A DNA stretch of 64,000 bases, taken from CAZFHA01 sp964518595 (GTDB lineage Bacteria; Bacillota; Clostridia; Saccharofermentanales; Saccharofermentanaceae). The notes below the pieces were generated by a model, which ran no database searches, was not told the DNA's origin, and worked only from the letters and a program-made list of their open reading frames with translations. The stretch lies in NCBI GenBank assembly GCA_964518595.1, contig CAZFHA010000001.1, positions 186,001 through 250,000 on the forward strand. Direction: 5' to 3'. Within the stretch, counting starts at the first letter, position 1. Each line of letters begins with the position of its first letter. Shown one piece after another: positions 41,051 to 50,429 of the stretch. The translations under genes and the position numbers were made by a program.

Positions 41051-41740
41051 ATGTCAAAAAGACCCATTAAAATTGAATTTTTCCATGATGTTATTTGTAG
41101 CTTTTGTTTTCCCATGTCGTATCGGATGCGGCAATTGAAAGCCGCTTTCCCCGAAATCGAAATTATTCATCGATCTTTCGCTCTTGTCAGAGATGAAAGT
41201 GACTTTGTACGGATGTTTGGGTCTCGAAAAAATGCTAAAGCAGAAATCATGTCCCACTGGGCAAGCGCTAACAGAAATGATGATCTGCACCGATTTAATA
41301 TTGAAGGGATGCGTCAGCAGAATTTCCTCTTCCCCATGTCAATGCATCCCCTTTGGGCCGCCAAGGCAGCTTATTATGTAGGTGGAGAAGAGGCTTACTG
41401 GGATTTGTTTGATGCCCTACAGTTTTCTTTCTTCAGCCAAAATAAGAATATTGAACTAGAGGAAGTGATTTTTGAAAACGTAGTTGAAGCAGGCATTGAT
41501 TTAGCCAAATGGAAAAAATACTATTTGTCCGATACTGTTAAAGAGGCAGTAGAAGCAGATTTACAACTCGCTCAGAAGTACGGTTTACACGGGGTTCCAG
41601 CACTGGTCATTAACCAAGAAAAAATTGTTAGTGGTGCAGTCTCCCTTGAACAACTCAAAAAGGCCATCGGTGCAGTAGCAGAACTTACGGAGATAGATTT
41701 TTCCTCAGATGCTGCCTGTGAAAATGATGGATCAAAGTAA
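41051..41740 (+). CDS. DsbA/FrnE-family thiol oxidoreductase
   Basis: This 229-residue protein has a thioredoxin fold with a helical insertion. The active site is CSFC, early (DVICSFCFPMSYRM), and the cis-Pro loop is GVPALVI near residue 180. There is no signal peptide, so it belongs to the cytoplasmic FrnE/DsbA-like group with disulfide isomerase or polyketide-related oxidoreductase activities. AAAGGAG precedes the ATG. It is in the same direction as the BFD-like gene and closed by a hairpin at 41822. Confidence 0.9.
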   Translation: MSKRPIKIEFFHDVICSFCFPMSYRMRQLKAAFPEIEIIHRSFALVRDESDFVRMFGSRKNAKAEIMSHWASANRNDDLHRFNIEGMRQQNFLFPMSMHPLWAAKAAYYVGGEEAYWDLFDALQFSFFSQNKNIELEEVIFENVVEAGIDLAKWKKYYLSDTVKEAVEADLQLAQKYGLHGVPALVINQEKIVSGAVSLEQLKKAIGAVAELTEIDFSSDAACENDGSK

Positions 41741-41821
41741 AATTGGAGGATGGCACCTGGCTCTACGTGATTGATCATCCTTTTGGAGCATTGCAACAAT
41801 AACCTTTTACTTATATAGATC

Positions 41822-41870
41822 AAGTGGCTTCTGAAAGTAAATCATTTTTATTTTCAGGAGTCACTTTTAT
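41822..41870 (+). terminator. Long hairpin terminator after the DsbA-family gene
   Basis: AAGTGGCTTCTGAAAGTAAA pairs with TTTATTTTCAGGAGTCACTT over 20 bp with three G-T wobbles and a 5-nt loop, followed by TTAT. Confidence 0.8.
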
Positions 41871-41951
41871 GTCCCAGTTGCCTTATAATATAGAGAAGGT
41901 GGCTCATTTCTATTCTGCCACTCTTCATTCTAAGATTCATCGAGGTAGCTT

Positions 41952-42497
41952 ATGGAAAATATACATCCGCTTTTGACTATTGAAATGGCCGATGGCCAAC
42001 AAATGCAGTTTCATCTCTATCCCGAATATGCCCCCAATACCTGCGCCAACTTTATTGATTTGGCTCAGCATGGCTACTTTGATGGCTTAACCTTTCATCG
42101 TGTAGTCAAAGACTATGTCATTCAGGGTGGGTCTTCCACCAACCAATGTATCGGTGATGAGCCCGGCTTTACAATTGTCGGTGAATTTTCCACTAATAAT
42201 ATTTCTAATCCTCTTTCTCATAAACGTGGAGCCCTATCTATGGCAAGAGATGATCAGCCCGATTCCGCAGCGACCCAATTCTTTGTGGTGCACCAGGACG
42301 CCTTGCAGCTGGATGGTCGCTACGCCGCTTTTGGTCAGCTGGTTTCCGGTTTTGAAACCCTGGATGCTATTGCTACGGTTCCCACGCTCCCCAAAGAGCA
42401 AGAGAACCGTCCTCTCCAACCGCAGATCATTCGTAAAATTACTGTGGATTTAAATGGTTATGCACCACCCAAACCACTTCGGATAAAAACAGACTAA
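41952..42497 (+). CDS. Cyclophilin-type peptidyl-prolyl isomerase
   Basis: This 181-residue protein has the cyclophilin active-site residues in FHRVVKDYVIQGG (Arg in FHRV, Gln in QGG), followed by KRGALSMARDDQPDSAATQFF and LDGRYAAFGQLV. There is no signal peptide, so it acts on cytoplasmic protein folding. GAGGTAGC precedes the ATG. It stands alone with its own short upstream region. Confidence 0.95.
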   Translation: MENIHPLLTIEMADGQQMQFHLYPEYAPNTCANFIDLAQHGYFDGLTFHRVVKDYVIQGGSSTNQCIGDEPGFTIVGEFSTNNISNPLSHKRGALSMARDDQPDSAATQFFVVHQDALQLDGRYAAFGQLVSGFETLDAIATVPTLPKEQENRPLQPQIIRKITVDLNGYAPPKPLRIKTD

Positions 42498-42532
42498 TTT
42501 ACACTACGAAAAACCTGTAGGGAGGGTTACTT

Positions 42533-43615
42533 ATGACTGGTAAAGAGCGTATCTCTAATATTCTAGCCCATAAACCTGTAGATCGAATTGGTGTTTTCGA
42601 GCATTTCTGGAACGATACACTATCCTTTTGGGAAGCCGAGGGTCATTTACTGCCCGGCGAACTACCAGAAGATCATTTTGGCTTTGACATTCAGGAATGC
42701 TGGTCTTTTAACTTAATGGCGGATTTAGCCTTTACCCCAGTAGTGGTGGCAGAAACTGAGGAAACGATTACCTTTTTGGACGGAAATGGTGCCACCCTCA
42801 GACGTCACAAGCTTCATGATACGACTCCTGAGCACGTGGATTTTTACGTCAAAACCCGAAAAGAGTGGGAGGAGCGAATTAAGCCACTGCTTAAGCCTGA
42901 CCCGGCTCGCATTCATTTTGAAGCCTACCGGAAGGCCAAGGCAGAAGCCGCTGCCGCTGGACGCTTTTTTGTCTGGAGCGGGGTTAATGTTTTTGAAAGC
43001 ATCCATCCGGTTTGCGGACATGAACACATGTTAGCTGGCATGGCTCTGGACCCTGATTGGGTCAAAGATATGGCAGATACTTATGCTTATCTGACTGTCG
43101 AACTGCAAAAAATACTTTTTGAACAAGAGGGCTATCCCGACGGCATCTGGTATTACGAGGATATGGGTTATAAGGGTAGTCCCTTTATGTCCCCTACCAT
43201 GTACAGAGAATTGATTCAGCCAGCTCACCGTTACACCATTAATTACGCTAAAAGTCATAATCTTCCTGTAATCATGCACTCCTGCGGCTATATTGAACCC
43301 CTGCTGCCCGATATGATTGCGGCCGGTATCGACTGCTTACAGGTGATTGAAATCAAAGCCGGGATGGATCTTATACGCCTCCATGAAAAGTACGGAGAGC
43401 AGATTGCTCTCATGGGTGGCATTGACGTTAGAGTACTCTATACCAATGATAAGACGCAAATCGATCAAGAACTAGAGAGCAAGATCCCCTTAGTCAAGGA
43501 GGGCTTTGGCTTTGTACTCCATAGCGATCACTCTATTCCTAAGACTGTCGACTATGATATTTTCCAATATTTTATTGCTAAGGGGTTAGAACTGGGACGC
43601 TATGAGCCACGTTAG
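42533..43615 (+). CDS. Uroporphyrinogen decarboxylase (URO-D) family protein
   Basis: This 360-residue protein has the URO-D fold: start TGKERISNILAHKPVDRI, then IWYYEDMGYKGSPFMSPTMYRELI and the metal-site block VIMHSCGYIEPLLPDMIAAG, followed by GGIDVRVL. In many anaerobes such proteins are not heme enzymes but corrinoid-dependent methyltransferases (MtaA/CmuA-like), where the HxC motif binds zinc. The His and Cys of HSCG fit that role. No corrinoid protein is adjacent, so the substrate is unknown. GGGAGGG precedes the ATG. Confidence 0.85.
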   Translation: MTGKERISNILAHKPVDRIGVFEHFWNDTLSFWEAEGHLLPGELPEDHFGFDIQECWSFNLMADLAFTPVVVAETEETITFLDGNGATLRRHKLHDTTPEHVDFYVKTRKEWEERIKPLLKPDPARIHFEAYRKAKAEAAAAGRFFVWSGVNVFESIHPVCGHEHMLAGMALDPDWVKDMADTYAYLTVELQKILFEQEGYPDGIWYYEDMGYKGSPFMSPTMYRELIQPAHRYTINYAKSHNLPVIMHSCGYIEPLLPDMIAAGIDCLQVIEIKAGMDLIRLHEKYGEQIALMGGIDVRVLYTNDKTQIDQELESKIPLVKEGFGFVLHSDHSIPKTVDYDIFQYFIAKGLELGRYEPR

Positions 43616-43644
43616 TCTTAGTGCCTATTACCTTCATCTTTAGC

Positions 43645-43692
43645 AAAGGCTCTCTTACCTCGGTTATCATACCAAGGTGAGAGAGCCTTTTA
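43645..43692. terminator. Bidirectional terminator between convergent genes
   Basis: AAAGGCTCTC and GAGAGCCTTT form a 10-bp stem, extended inside by ACCT/AGGT, with T-runs on both sides. It separates the URO-D gene from the leftward operon ending at 43729. Confidence 0.9.
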
Positions 43693-43728
43693 ACTGGATA
43701 TTTCAGGGGCAGAAAGATACTACCTTTC

Positions 43729-44250
43729 CTAGCCCTTTCCCCGCACTTTCCAAAGAGCCGCTATCTGACTATATATCTCTTCGGTATTCTCTCTCGTCAC
43801 CGTAAAAATCTGTACCGCCGGATGAGCCCGAATTTGATCTAAAAAGGCAATGGGCTTTGGCTTAATAACACCAATAACGGGATTATCGCTGTCTAAGAGT
43901 GCCAAAGCAGTCTTACAAAAAACCTCGGCGTCCCGTTCTAAAAAACCCAGCTCATCCATAATCACAGGTACTTTGGGTGGTATATGGCTGAGTAGTTCCC
44001 GGCCATACCCTTCAAAAACTTCCTTATGCCCTACTGCTCTGACCCCAGGGAAGCAAGTACCAATACAGTTCTCCGGTCTATAGTACCATTCTCCCTTTGT
44101 GGCGTGGATATAAACCAGATCTACCCCTTGTTCCAAATCATAGTGCTTTTCCGACCAAAAGCCTGCATAATCATCAGGGAACTCCCTTACCAGTTTTTGA
44201 ATCAGTGTAGTCTTACCTACTCTCGGTTCCCCAGTCAAAAATATTTTCAT
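43729..44250 (-). CDS. THEP1-family nucleoside-triphosphatase
   Basis: This 173-residue P-loop protein has GEPRVGKTTL near the start, VIMDELGFLERD as the Walker B/acidic block, and VTRENTEEIYSQI near the end, the layout of the NTPase_1 (THEP1, DUF265) family. Its start ATG overlaps the MocA stop (ATGA), so it is coupled to cofactor maturation. It sits where MobB would be expected in a molybdenum operon, but the motifs fit THEP1 better. A role in nucleotide handling for cofactor insertion is inference. Confidence 0.75.
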   Translation of the reverse strand: MKIFLTGEPRVGKTTLIQKLVREFPDDYAGFWSEKHYDLEQGVDLVYIHATKGEWYYRPENCIGTCFPGVRAVGHKEVFEGYGRELLSHIPPKVPVIMDELGFLERDAEVFCKTALALLDSDNPVIGVIKPKPIAFLDQIRAHPAVQIFTVTRENTEEIYSQIAALWKVRGKG

Positions 44251-44837
44251 TGCCATTCACCCCATTTTCTTATCTGTTCTAAGTCTTCCGGTGTATCCAC
44301 GTCCCATAACCACTGTTCATCTGAAATAGGCACGGGTAAACAGGCCTCCGGATGATTGATTCTAACAAGCCTTCCTCCTTGATCCCCCTGCAGTTCTAGT
44401 AGTTCCCGGCGGTAGCGGGGCGGAAATATTACCGGATTTCCCGACCGGCTGCCCCAAACTGGATAGGTAATTTTCTGGTGTTCAAAATAAGCGGTCTTCA
44501 GAAGTAGAATTTCTTCTACAGACATAAAGGGCTGATCCGCTGCAATAAACATAAGTGCCACATGGGGGGGCGTTTTTTCCACAGCCAAAAAGATGCTATG
44601 ACTTTGACCTGTTTCTGGCTGTTGGTTATATACATAGGACACCTCAAGCTGTTCGCAGAGCCGACGTGTCTCTGGCTCTGACACCACCACAACTAAATGC
44701 TCCAAAGCCAGCTGCGTCTTTTTGATGGTGTGAGCCAAAAGACTCTCCCCTTCATGACTTAGGAGTAACTTGTTCTGACCTAATCGCCGACTTTGTCCTG
44801 CCGCCAAGATAATGCCCCAGATAGAAAGTTCACTCAT
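44247..44837 (-). CDS. mocA: Molybdenum cofactor cytidylyltransferase-like protein (MocA/YgfJ)
   Basis: This 196-residue nucleotidyltransferase has GIILAAGQSRRLGQNKLLL, the MocA/MobA signature, and FIAADQPFMSVEEI, the metal-binding Asp block. MocA adds CMP to the molybdenum cofactor, as needed by xanthine-dehydrogenase-type enzymes. In selenium-dependent operons the YgfJ branch of this family is typical. The ATG at 44837 has GGAGG upstream and overlaps the ABC ATPase stop (ATGA). It lies downstream of the molybdenum hydroxylase in the same operon. Confidence 0.9.
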   Translation of the reverse strand: MSELSIWGIILAAGQSRRLGQNKLLLSHEGESLLAHTIKKTQLALEHLVVVVSEPETRRLCEQLEVSYVYNQQPETGQSHSIFLAVEKTPPHVALMFIAADQPFMSVEEILLLKTAYFEHQKITYPVWGSRSGNPVIFPPRYRRELLELQGDQGGRLVRINHPEACLPVPISDEQWLWDVDTPEDLEQIRKWGEWQ

Positions 44838-45643
44838 TGATTTCCTCCTTGGCAAGAATCTAAGCGCCCCACAAAGGCCTTACCTTCAAAGGTAAAAATC
44901 TTTATCCGTTGCTCATACATGTCTGAAAAAGACCTTTGTGCTTCCTCATAGAAATTCTCCTGTTGGCGGCTAATTTCTCCCAATATCCGACCATGTTTCA
45001 GCAGCAGTAGCCGATCGGCAAATTCTAAAGCCAAGTTAGGATCATGGAGAGACAATAGCACGGCTTTGCCCCCTTGCGCCAGTGCCCTGATCATCTCCAT
45101 GACTTTACAGCTATTGGTGAAATCAAGGTTGGCTGTTAACTCGTCCAAAATCATTACCTCGGCATTTTGCACTAATGCCCTGGCCAACACAGCCAGCTGC
45201 CTTTCTCCAGTACTAAGCTCTGTAATAGGCCGCTGAGCAAACGCTTCTATGCCCAGAGCCTCTAGGGCGCCTTGAGCAGCAGCATAATCGGCGTCCTTGG
45301 GCGTTGCTAATAGAGCGGCATGTACCATTCTTCCCAGCAAAACGAAGTCTAATACAGAGTAGTCAAACAGGAGCTTAAAATCCGAGGCAATATAGCAAAT
45401 CTTACGGGCATAGGCTTTGCGGCTTAGGTGAGTAAGGTTTTCTTCCCTAAAAAGGATTTCCCCCTCTTGTAGAGGCATAATCCCCCCCAGAACTTTCATT
45501 AACGTGGTTTTCCCTGCACCATTATTACCTAGAAGGATAGTTAGTTCTCCTGCCTTAAGACCTAAGCTTAACCCTTGTAAAATTTTTTTATGACCGTAGC
45601 CCACGCCTAAATCATGAACCTGCAAGACATTTTCTATTGCCAT
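44834..45643 (-). CDS. FecE/BtuD-type ABC ATPase, probable MolC
   Basis: This 269-residue ATPase has Walker A GNNGAGKTT, signature LSTGERQL, Walker B VMILDELTANLD and switch SLHDPN. It is of the siderophore/B12/metal-chelate class. It follows the permease by a 10-base overlap. Because it lies in an operon with a molybdenum hydroxylase and MocA, a molybdate or tungstate role like that of MolABC is likely; an iron or corrinoid cargo is the alternative. Confidence 0.85.
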   Translation of the reverse strand: MAIENVLQVHDLGVGYGHKKILQGLSLGLKAGELTILLGNNGAGKTTLMKVLGGIMPLQEGEILFREENLTHLSRKAYARKICYIASDFKLLFDYSVLDFVLLGRMVHAALLATPKDADYAAAQGALEALGIEAFAQRPITELSTGERQLAVLARALVQNAEVMILDELTANLDFTNSCKVMEMIRALAQGGKAVLLSLHDPNLALEFADRLLLLKHGRILGEISRQQENFYEEAQRSFSDMYEQRIKIFTFEGKAFVGRLDSCQGGNQ

Positions 45644-46644
45644 GGCGATTTACCTACCTTCCAGAGTAAGTAAGCCAAAAAGGGGGCCCCCAAAAAAGCG
45701 GTAATAATACTAACAGGAATCTCAGCGGGAGTGAGACTTCTGGCTAAGGTATCTGCTACCAGAAGTAAAACCCCGCCACAGAGGAATGACGCTGGGATAG
45801 ATTTTAAATGATTTGGCCCTACTAACATTCGCCCCAGGTGCGGAGCAATTAATCCCACCCAGGCAATAATACCCGTTAAAGAAACTACCGCCGAAACCAA
45901 TAATGTAGCCAGCAGAATCAAAATCCGCCGCAGCCACTTTACCGAAATTCCCAGGGCCTTAGCTTCTTCTTCCCCAAGGGATAAGGCGTTTATTTGCCAG
46001 CGCAGTAGCCATATTCCCAAACTACCTACAAGAAAAATCGGTAAGAACAAAGCTACCTTCGGCCAGCTAATGGTATTCAAACTCCCCATAGTCCAGAACT
46101 CTAAAGCCGGCAATTGTTTGACAGGATCGGCCGTGTACTTGATGAGCATAATAAAGGACTGTGCCAACGCATTAACGATAATACCGGCCAGTACCAAGGT
46201 AACAATAGAGCCATGTCTACTAAGGGAAGCCAAATAAAAGGCCGTTCCTACGGCAAGGACACCGCCAAGAAAAGCCAAGCCCTGAACGGCTAAAGTGCTT
46301 GCCCCAAAGGCGACAATCGCTATGGAAGCGCCTAAGGTAGCACCACTGGAAACACCTACCACATCCGGTGCCACCAAGGGATTTCGAAATAGCCCTTGCA
46401 GAGCCGCACCGGAAAGAGCCAAAGCCCCTCCGGCCAAGAGGGCAAACAAAGTGCGTGGCAGACGAATCTGCCAAAAAATATTGCGTTTAATTTCACTAAC
46501 GTTTTCCGGTGAAAAAATAATAGCAGCCATATCCCCTAAGGTTAGCCCATAGCGCCCAATACTCAAAGAGATCAGGAAGGCTATCAGAGGGATGACTGCC
46601 AGTATCCAGAGGCGCTTGCTGTGAAGGCTTCTGCTGTTTGTCAT
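45634..46644 (-). CDS. FecCD-type ABC permease, probable MolB
   Basis: This 336-residue permease has about ten spans and the FecCD blocks FWQIRLPRTLFALLAGGALA, GLFRNPLVAPDVVGVSSGA and GLIAPHLGRMLVGPNH, the latter being the ATPase-contact loop. The ATG at 46644 has GGAG upstream; a TTG at 46656 is less likely. It is coupled to the binding-protein gene before it. Confidence 0.93.
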   Translation of the reverse strand: MTNSRSLHSKRLWILAVIPLIAFLISLSIGRYGLTLGDMAAIIFSPENVSEIKRNIFWQIRLPRTLFALLAGGALALSGAALQGLFRNPLVAPDVVGVSSGATLGASIAIVAFGASTLAVQGLAFLGGVLAVGTAFYLASLSRHGSIVTLVLAGIIVNALAQSFIMLIKYTADPVKQLPALEFWTMGSLNTISWPKVALFLPIFLVGSLGIWLLRWQINALSLGEEEAKALGISVKWLRRILILLATLLVSAVVSLTGIIAWVGLIAPHLGRMLVGPNHLKSIPASFLCGGVLLLVADTLARSLTPAEIPVSIITAFLGAPFLAYLLWKVGKSPWQ

Positions 46645-46645
46645 A

Positions 46646-47698
46646 TTAAACTCCAAAGAACTGCGAATAATAGGCGACTACGTCTTCGGCTAGATCAGCC
46701 TTGGTATAATCCTCAGGGTGAATCAGTTGACTTAGCCAGAGAATACCTAAAATAGAGGCAGGGGTGGGCATATCCCAAGCTTCTAGCTCAGCAGGAAAGA
46801 CATAGACCTTTTGCGTTTCTATGGCTTTCAGCCCGGAAAAACGACTGTCAGCTAAAATGTCCTCGGTGGGGGTAGCGGAGCCGTTAGACAACACGATGAT
46901 GTCGGGATTATAACTTTGTAGCTGCTCAACGGAAATCTTTGCCCAATAGTTTTCCGTCAGATCAGCCGTAACTAAACGTCCCCCCGCTTTTTCTACCATC
47001 GTTGCCTGAAACATCAGGGGTGTTGCCCCTTCTAAAAATTCTGAACTACGGGAAATATAAAGGCTAGGTGCCGGGGTTTGTGCAGGCAGGGCAGCTATTT
47101 TTTCTAACTGTTTATTGTAAAAATCAATTAATTTTTGCGCCCTATCCTCAATACCAAAGACCTGTCCCAACAAGGTATAGAAATTCATCATCTCACTGTA
47201 GGATTCTGCACGAACTACAATGACAGGAATTCCTAAGGCTTCAAATTGTTCCACCATCTCAGCCTGTTGAAAAGGGATGAATACCACCTCAGGTTCAAGC
47301 CTGGCAATCTCTTCCACATTAATATTCTTCACATTACCAATTCCAGGAAGATTCATTGCTTCCGGAAAATACTTCCTGTAAAATTCCCGACTATCGGCTT
47401 TATCTTCGATTGCTACCAAACGGTCTTTCGCCCCTAAAGTAACAATGGCATTGGTAGCCGGATAATAGGAAGAGACTGCGGTTTTAACCGTGGCAGGCAG
47501 AACCACTTCCCGTCCTATGCCATCGGTAATGGTTACGCCTTTTTCTGCTATAACCGGCTTCTTAGCGGTGCTGGCGGTGGCAGTATCTTCTAGGGTGGTC
47601 GCCGTACTCCCTCCAGCCGAGTTGGCTGGAGTAGAGCAGGCGCCTAGTGTTAAGGTCAAGATAAGGATAAAACTAATAAGAAGACGAAATTTATTCAT
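46646..47698 (-). CDS. Metal or metal-chelate binding lipoprotein, probable MolA
   Basis: This 350-residue protein has a lipoprotein signal (LTLGAC) and the Peripla_BP_2 fold (GIGREVVLPATVKTAVS, IARLEPEVVFIPFQ). Such proteins bind siderophores, B12 or, in the MolA group, molybdate and tungstate. The gene starts 14 bp after the stop of the molybdenum hydroxylase, so co-transcription supports molybdate or tungstate as cargo. Residues that would decide the ligand cannot be judged by eye. Confidence 0.85.
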   Translation of the reverse strand: MNKFRLLISFILILTLTLGACSTPANSAGGSTATTLEDTATASTAKKPVIAEKGVTITDGIGREVVLPATVKTAVSSYYPATNAIVTLGAKDRLVAIEDKADSREFYRKYFPEAMNLPGIGNVKNINVEEIARLEPEVVFIPFQQAEMVEQFEALGIPVIVVRAESYSEMMNFYTLLGQVFGIEDRAQKLIDFYNKQLEKIAALPAQTPAPSLYISRSSEFLEGATPLMFQATMVEKAGGRLVTADLTENYWAKISVEQLQSYNPDIIVLSNGSATPTEDILADSRFSGLKAIETQKVYVFPAELEAWDMPTPASILGILWLSQLIHPEDYTKADLAEDVVAYYSQFFGV

Positions 47699-47712
47699 GG
47701 TACCTCTTGTGA

Positions 47713-50274
47713 TTACTTTTTAGGCTTACGATAGAAGGTGTTGTCGAGGGGAAGGCTGGTGCGGAATACCTTGTCCAGAGCATAATAAGCGCTCTGGCAA
47801 GCTGGGGCTGTTGGGATCGTAGTGATCTCGCCAACACCCTTGGCACCGAAGGCTAGAGTATCGTGATTTTTCTCGATAACAATAGATTCAATCTCCGGTA
47901 CTGCATCGGCTCGGAAGAGTCCGATTGTACCGTACTTTCCTTGTGGAATACTATTTTGCAGGGGGTAGTCTTCCGTTAGGCCATAGCCCAAGCCCATGAC
48001 AACACCACCTTCTATCTGACCTTCAACAGAATTGGGATTAATTGCCCGGCCTACGTCATGAGCCGCAACAACCTTTTTCAAGCGTCCCTCATCATCAAGA
48101 ATGACTACCTGTGTTGCGTATCCGTAACTTACATGGCTAACCGGATTAGGCTTATCTGATCCCATGGGATCAGTCACAGAGGCATATTCGCCGTAGAACT
48201 CTTGCCCATCTAAGTCCGCTAAAGACTTGCCGGCATCCAGTTGTTCTTTCAACTGAAGGGCAGCTTGGCGGGTAGCCTCACCAGTAAATACTGTCTGCCT
48301 GGAGGCAGTTGTTGTTCCAGAGTTAGGCGTCATCTGTGTATCTGGAGCATCAATCACTACTTTAGAAGCTTCAACATTCAAGGTCTCACAGACCACTTGT
48401 AGTAGCACCGTAGCCAGACCTTGACCAATACAAGCAGCAGAGGTGCGCACATGAATCTTACCGTCAACCACAGCCACCTTGCAGCGGCCGATATCTGGGA
48501 TGCCCACGCCAATACCGGCATTCTTCATAGCACAGGCAATACCGGCGTAGGGATGCTTATGGTATTCTTCTTTAACGGCTTCTAAGGTCTCCACTAAAGC
48601 TGTACCCTCATCGGCAATTTGGCCATTAGGTAGGACCTGTCCGGGACGAATGGCATTTCTATAACGGATTTCCCAAGGTGAAATACCTACCAGTTCCGCC
48701 AGCTTATTAAGATTAGATTCAGCAGCAAAGGCTGACTGGGTTACACCAAAGCCACGGAAAGCTCCGCCGGGAGGGTTGTTGGTATAGACAGCCATTCCTG
48801 TAATATCAATATTTTGAAAATTGTAAGGGCCGGCGGCATGGGTACAAGCACGTTGTAGAACCGGTCCACCTAAAGAGGCATAAGCTCCGGTATCGGTAAT
48901 AATGACTGCCTTCATTGCCGTAATATAACCATTTTCATCACAACCGGTGGTAAATTCCATTTCGGCAGCATGACGCTTGGTGTGAACCCACAAAGACTCT
49001 TTGCGAGAGAAAATAACTTTGACAGGTCGCTTGGTCATGTAGGCCAAAAAAGCGGCATGATGCTGCACGCTCATATCTTCCTTACCACCAAAGCCGCCAC
49101 CTACATAAGCACTAATGACTCGCAGTTTTTCAGCCGGGATATCTAAGAGTTCGCTAATCTCACGACGCTCATCATAAACCGATTGGCTGGCGGTATAGAG
49201 CAATATGCCATCACCATCCGGCATAGCAGTAGCACATTCCGGCTCCAAGAAAGCATGGTCGGTAAAAGGCGTGCTGTAGTGATAGGTCACCACATGCTTA
49301 GAGTTCTTCAGGGCAGTCTCTACATCACCATGAGATAGATGCTCTTTTTTGAGCAAATTGCCATTGGCATGAATTAGAGGAGCCCCTTCCTTGAGCGCTT
49401 CTTGAGGGGAAGTAATTGGTGTAAGTTCTTCGTACTCGACTTCAATTAATCCCAAAGCAGTCTCTAAGGCTTCTTTACTTTCTGCTGCCACCAAAGCCAC
49501 CGAGTCACCAACATAACGAGTGATTTCACCTACGGCAATCATTGCATCCCAGTCCTTAACCAAATGACCAATGGCTCTTTTTCCGGGAATATCTTCGGCT
49601 GTATAAACACCGACAACGCCGGGGTGAGCTTTAGCTTTTTCGGTATTAATGGATAAAATCTTTGCCCGGGGATATTTGGTGCGCAGAGCAGATCCATAGA
49701 GCATACCTGGAAAACGGTAATCGTCGGCATACTTAGCCTGCCCTAAGGTTTTCAGTGCGGCATCAACTCGAGGAAAGTTATCACCAATTTTGCACTGTTC
49801 CGGAATTGCCGGTACAGTACGGTTTTCTCTAAGAAAATCTGCAGCCATTAAAATCGCATCTTCGATTTTTTTGTAACCGGTGCAGCGGCAAATATTGCCC
49901 TTTATAGCGGCTTTTACTTCAGCTCTTGTAGGCGTAAGGTTTTTGTCCAGCAGTCCCTTGGCAGAGATAACCATACCGGGAATACAAAAGCCACACTGCA
50001 CAGCCCCAGCCTCAGCAAAAACATGAGCATATACGGCTTGCTCATATTGGGTCATGCCCTCAATGGTAATAACACTCTTATTCTCTAATTTTGAAAGTTT
50101 TACAATACAGGCTTTGGTGGCCTTTCCATCAATCAAAACCATACAGGTACCACAGGCACCTTCGGCACAGCCATTTTTGACGGATAAGATTCCTGCCTCA
50201 TCCCGTAAGTAGGTCAATAGAGACATATCCTTTTCTGCTGTAGTAGGATTACCGTTTAAGTTGAAAGTAAACAT
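47713..50274 (-). CDS. xdhD: Selenium-type molybdenum hydroxylase (XdhD-like xanthine dehydrogenase)
   Basis: This 853-residue enzyme fuses a [2Fe-2S] domain to a molybdopterin domain. Plant-type cluster cysteines are C36, C41, C44 and C56; the second cluster uses C94, C97, C129 and C131 (QCGFC ... CRC). Molybdenum-domain blocks include VGGGFGGKED and GGAFRGFG, and the catalytic Glu is E816 in GAKGVGE. The length and context match selenium-dependent hydroxylases of the purine pathway, which use a labile selenium atom, not selenocysteine. No FAD subunit is fused or adjacent, so electrons should go to the flavoprotein encoded just upstream. GAGGAGG precedes the ATG. Confidence 0.92.
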   Translation of the reverse strand: MFTFNLNGNPTTAEKDMSLLTYLRDEAGILSVKNGCAEGACGTCMVLIDGKATKACIVKLSKLENKSVITIEGMTQYEQAVYAHVFAEAGAVQCGFCIPGMVISAKGLLDKNLTPTRAEVKAAIKGNICRCTGYKKIEDAILMAADFLRENRTVPAIPEQCKIGDNFPRVDAALKTLGQAKYADDYRFPGMLYGSALRTKYPRAKILSINTEKAKAHPGVVGVYTAEDIPGKRAIGHLVKDWDAMIAVGEITRYVGDSVALVAAESKEALETALGLIEVEYEELTPITSPQEALKEGAPLIHANGNLLKKEHLSHGDVETALKNSKHVVTYHYSTPFTDHAFLEPECATAMPDGDGILLYTASQSVYDERREISELLDIPAEKLRVISAYVGGGFGGKEDMSVQHHAAFLAYMTKRPVKVIFSRKESLWVHTKRHAAEMEFTTGCDENGYITAMKAVIITDTGAYASLGGPVLQRACTHAAGPYNFQNIDITGMAVYTNNPPGGAFRGFGVTQSAFAAESNLNKLAELVGISPWEIRYRNAIRPGQVLPNGQIADEGTALVETLEAVKEEYHKHPYAGIACAMKNAGIGVGIPDIGRCKVAVVDGKIHVRTSAACIGQGLATVLLQVVCETLNVEASKVVIDAPDTQMTPNSGTTTASRQTVFTGEATRQAALQLKEQLDAGKSLADLDGQEFYGEYASVTDPMGSDKPNPVSHVSYGYATQVVILDDEGRLKKVVAAHDVGRAINPNSVEGQIEGGVVMGLGYGLTEDYPLQNSIPQGKYGTIGLFRADAVPEIESIVIEKNHDTLAFGAKGVGEITTIPTAPACQSAYYALDKVFRTSLPLDNTFYRKPKK

Positions 50275-50309
50275 AAGCCGCCTCCTCTTAAAATAAATAA
50301 TTCTTACAA

Positions 50310-50405
50310 GTGGGCAGGCTGCCCGGCAGACTTCTCCTTCTCCAGCACTTTTTATTGATATAAATAAGCTCTGTCGAAGGATACAATCTGGAAAGCGCCT
50401 GCCAC
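50310..50405 (-). promoter_or_regulatory. Structured intergenic RNA candidate upstream of xdhD
   Basis: In a 155-bp gap, GTGGGCAGGC (50310-50319) can pair with GCCTGCCAC (50397-50405) over 9 bp with one bulge, enclosing 77 nt. Alternatively GGGCA-GGC-TGCCC (50312-50324) forms a local hairpin that uses the same strand. Mutually exclusive pairings just upstream of a ribosome site suggest a regulatory leader. It does not match the purine riboswitch core I know. Confidence 0.4.
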
Positions 50406-50429
50406 GGGTATACCTAACCTCTTAGACTT

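Noticed and set aside
43729..44250. MobB (molybdopterin-guanine dinucleotide adaptor)
   Set aside because: The position suits MobB, but the MDELGF and VTRENTEE blocks fit the THEP1 NTPase family better.
50275..50429. A known purine riboswitch before xdhD
   Set aside because: The conserved three-way junction core was not found; only unexplained pairings remain.
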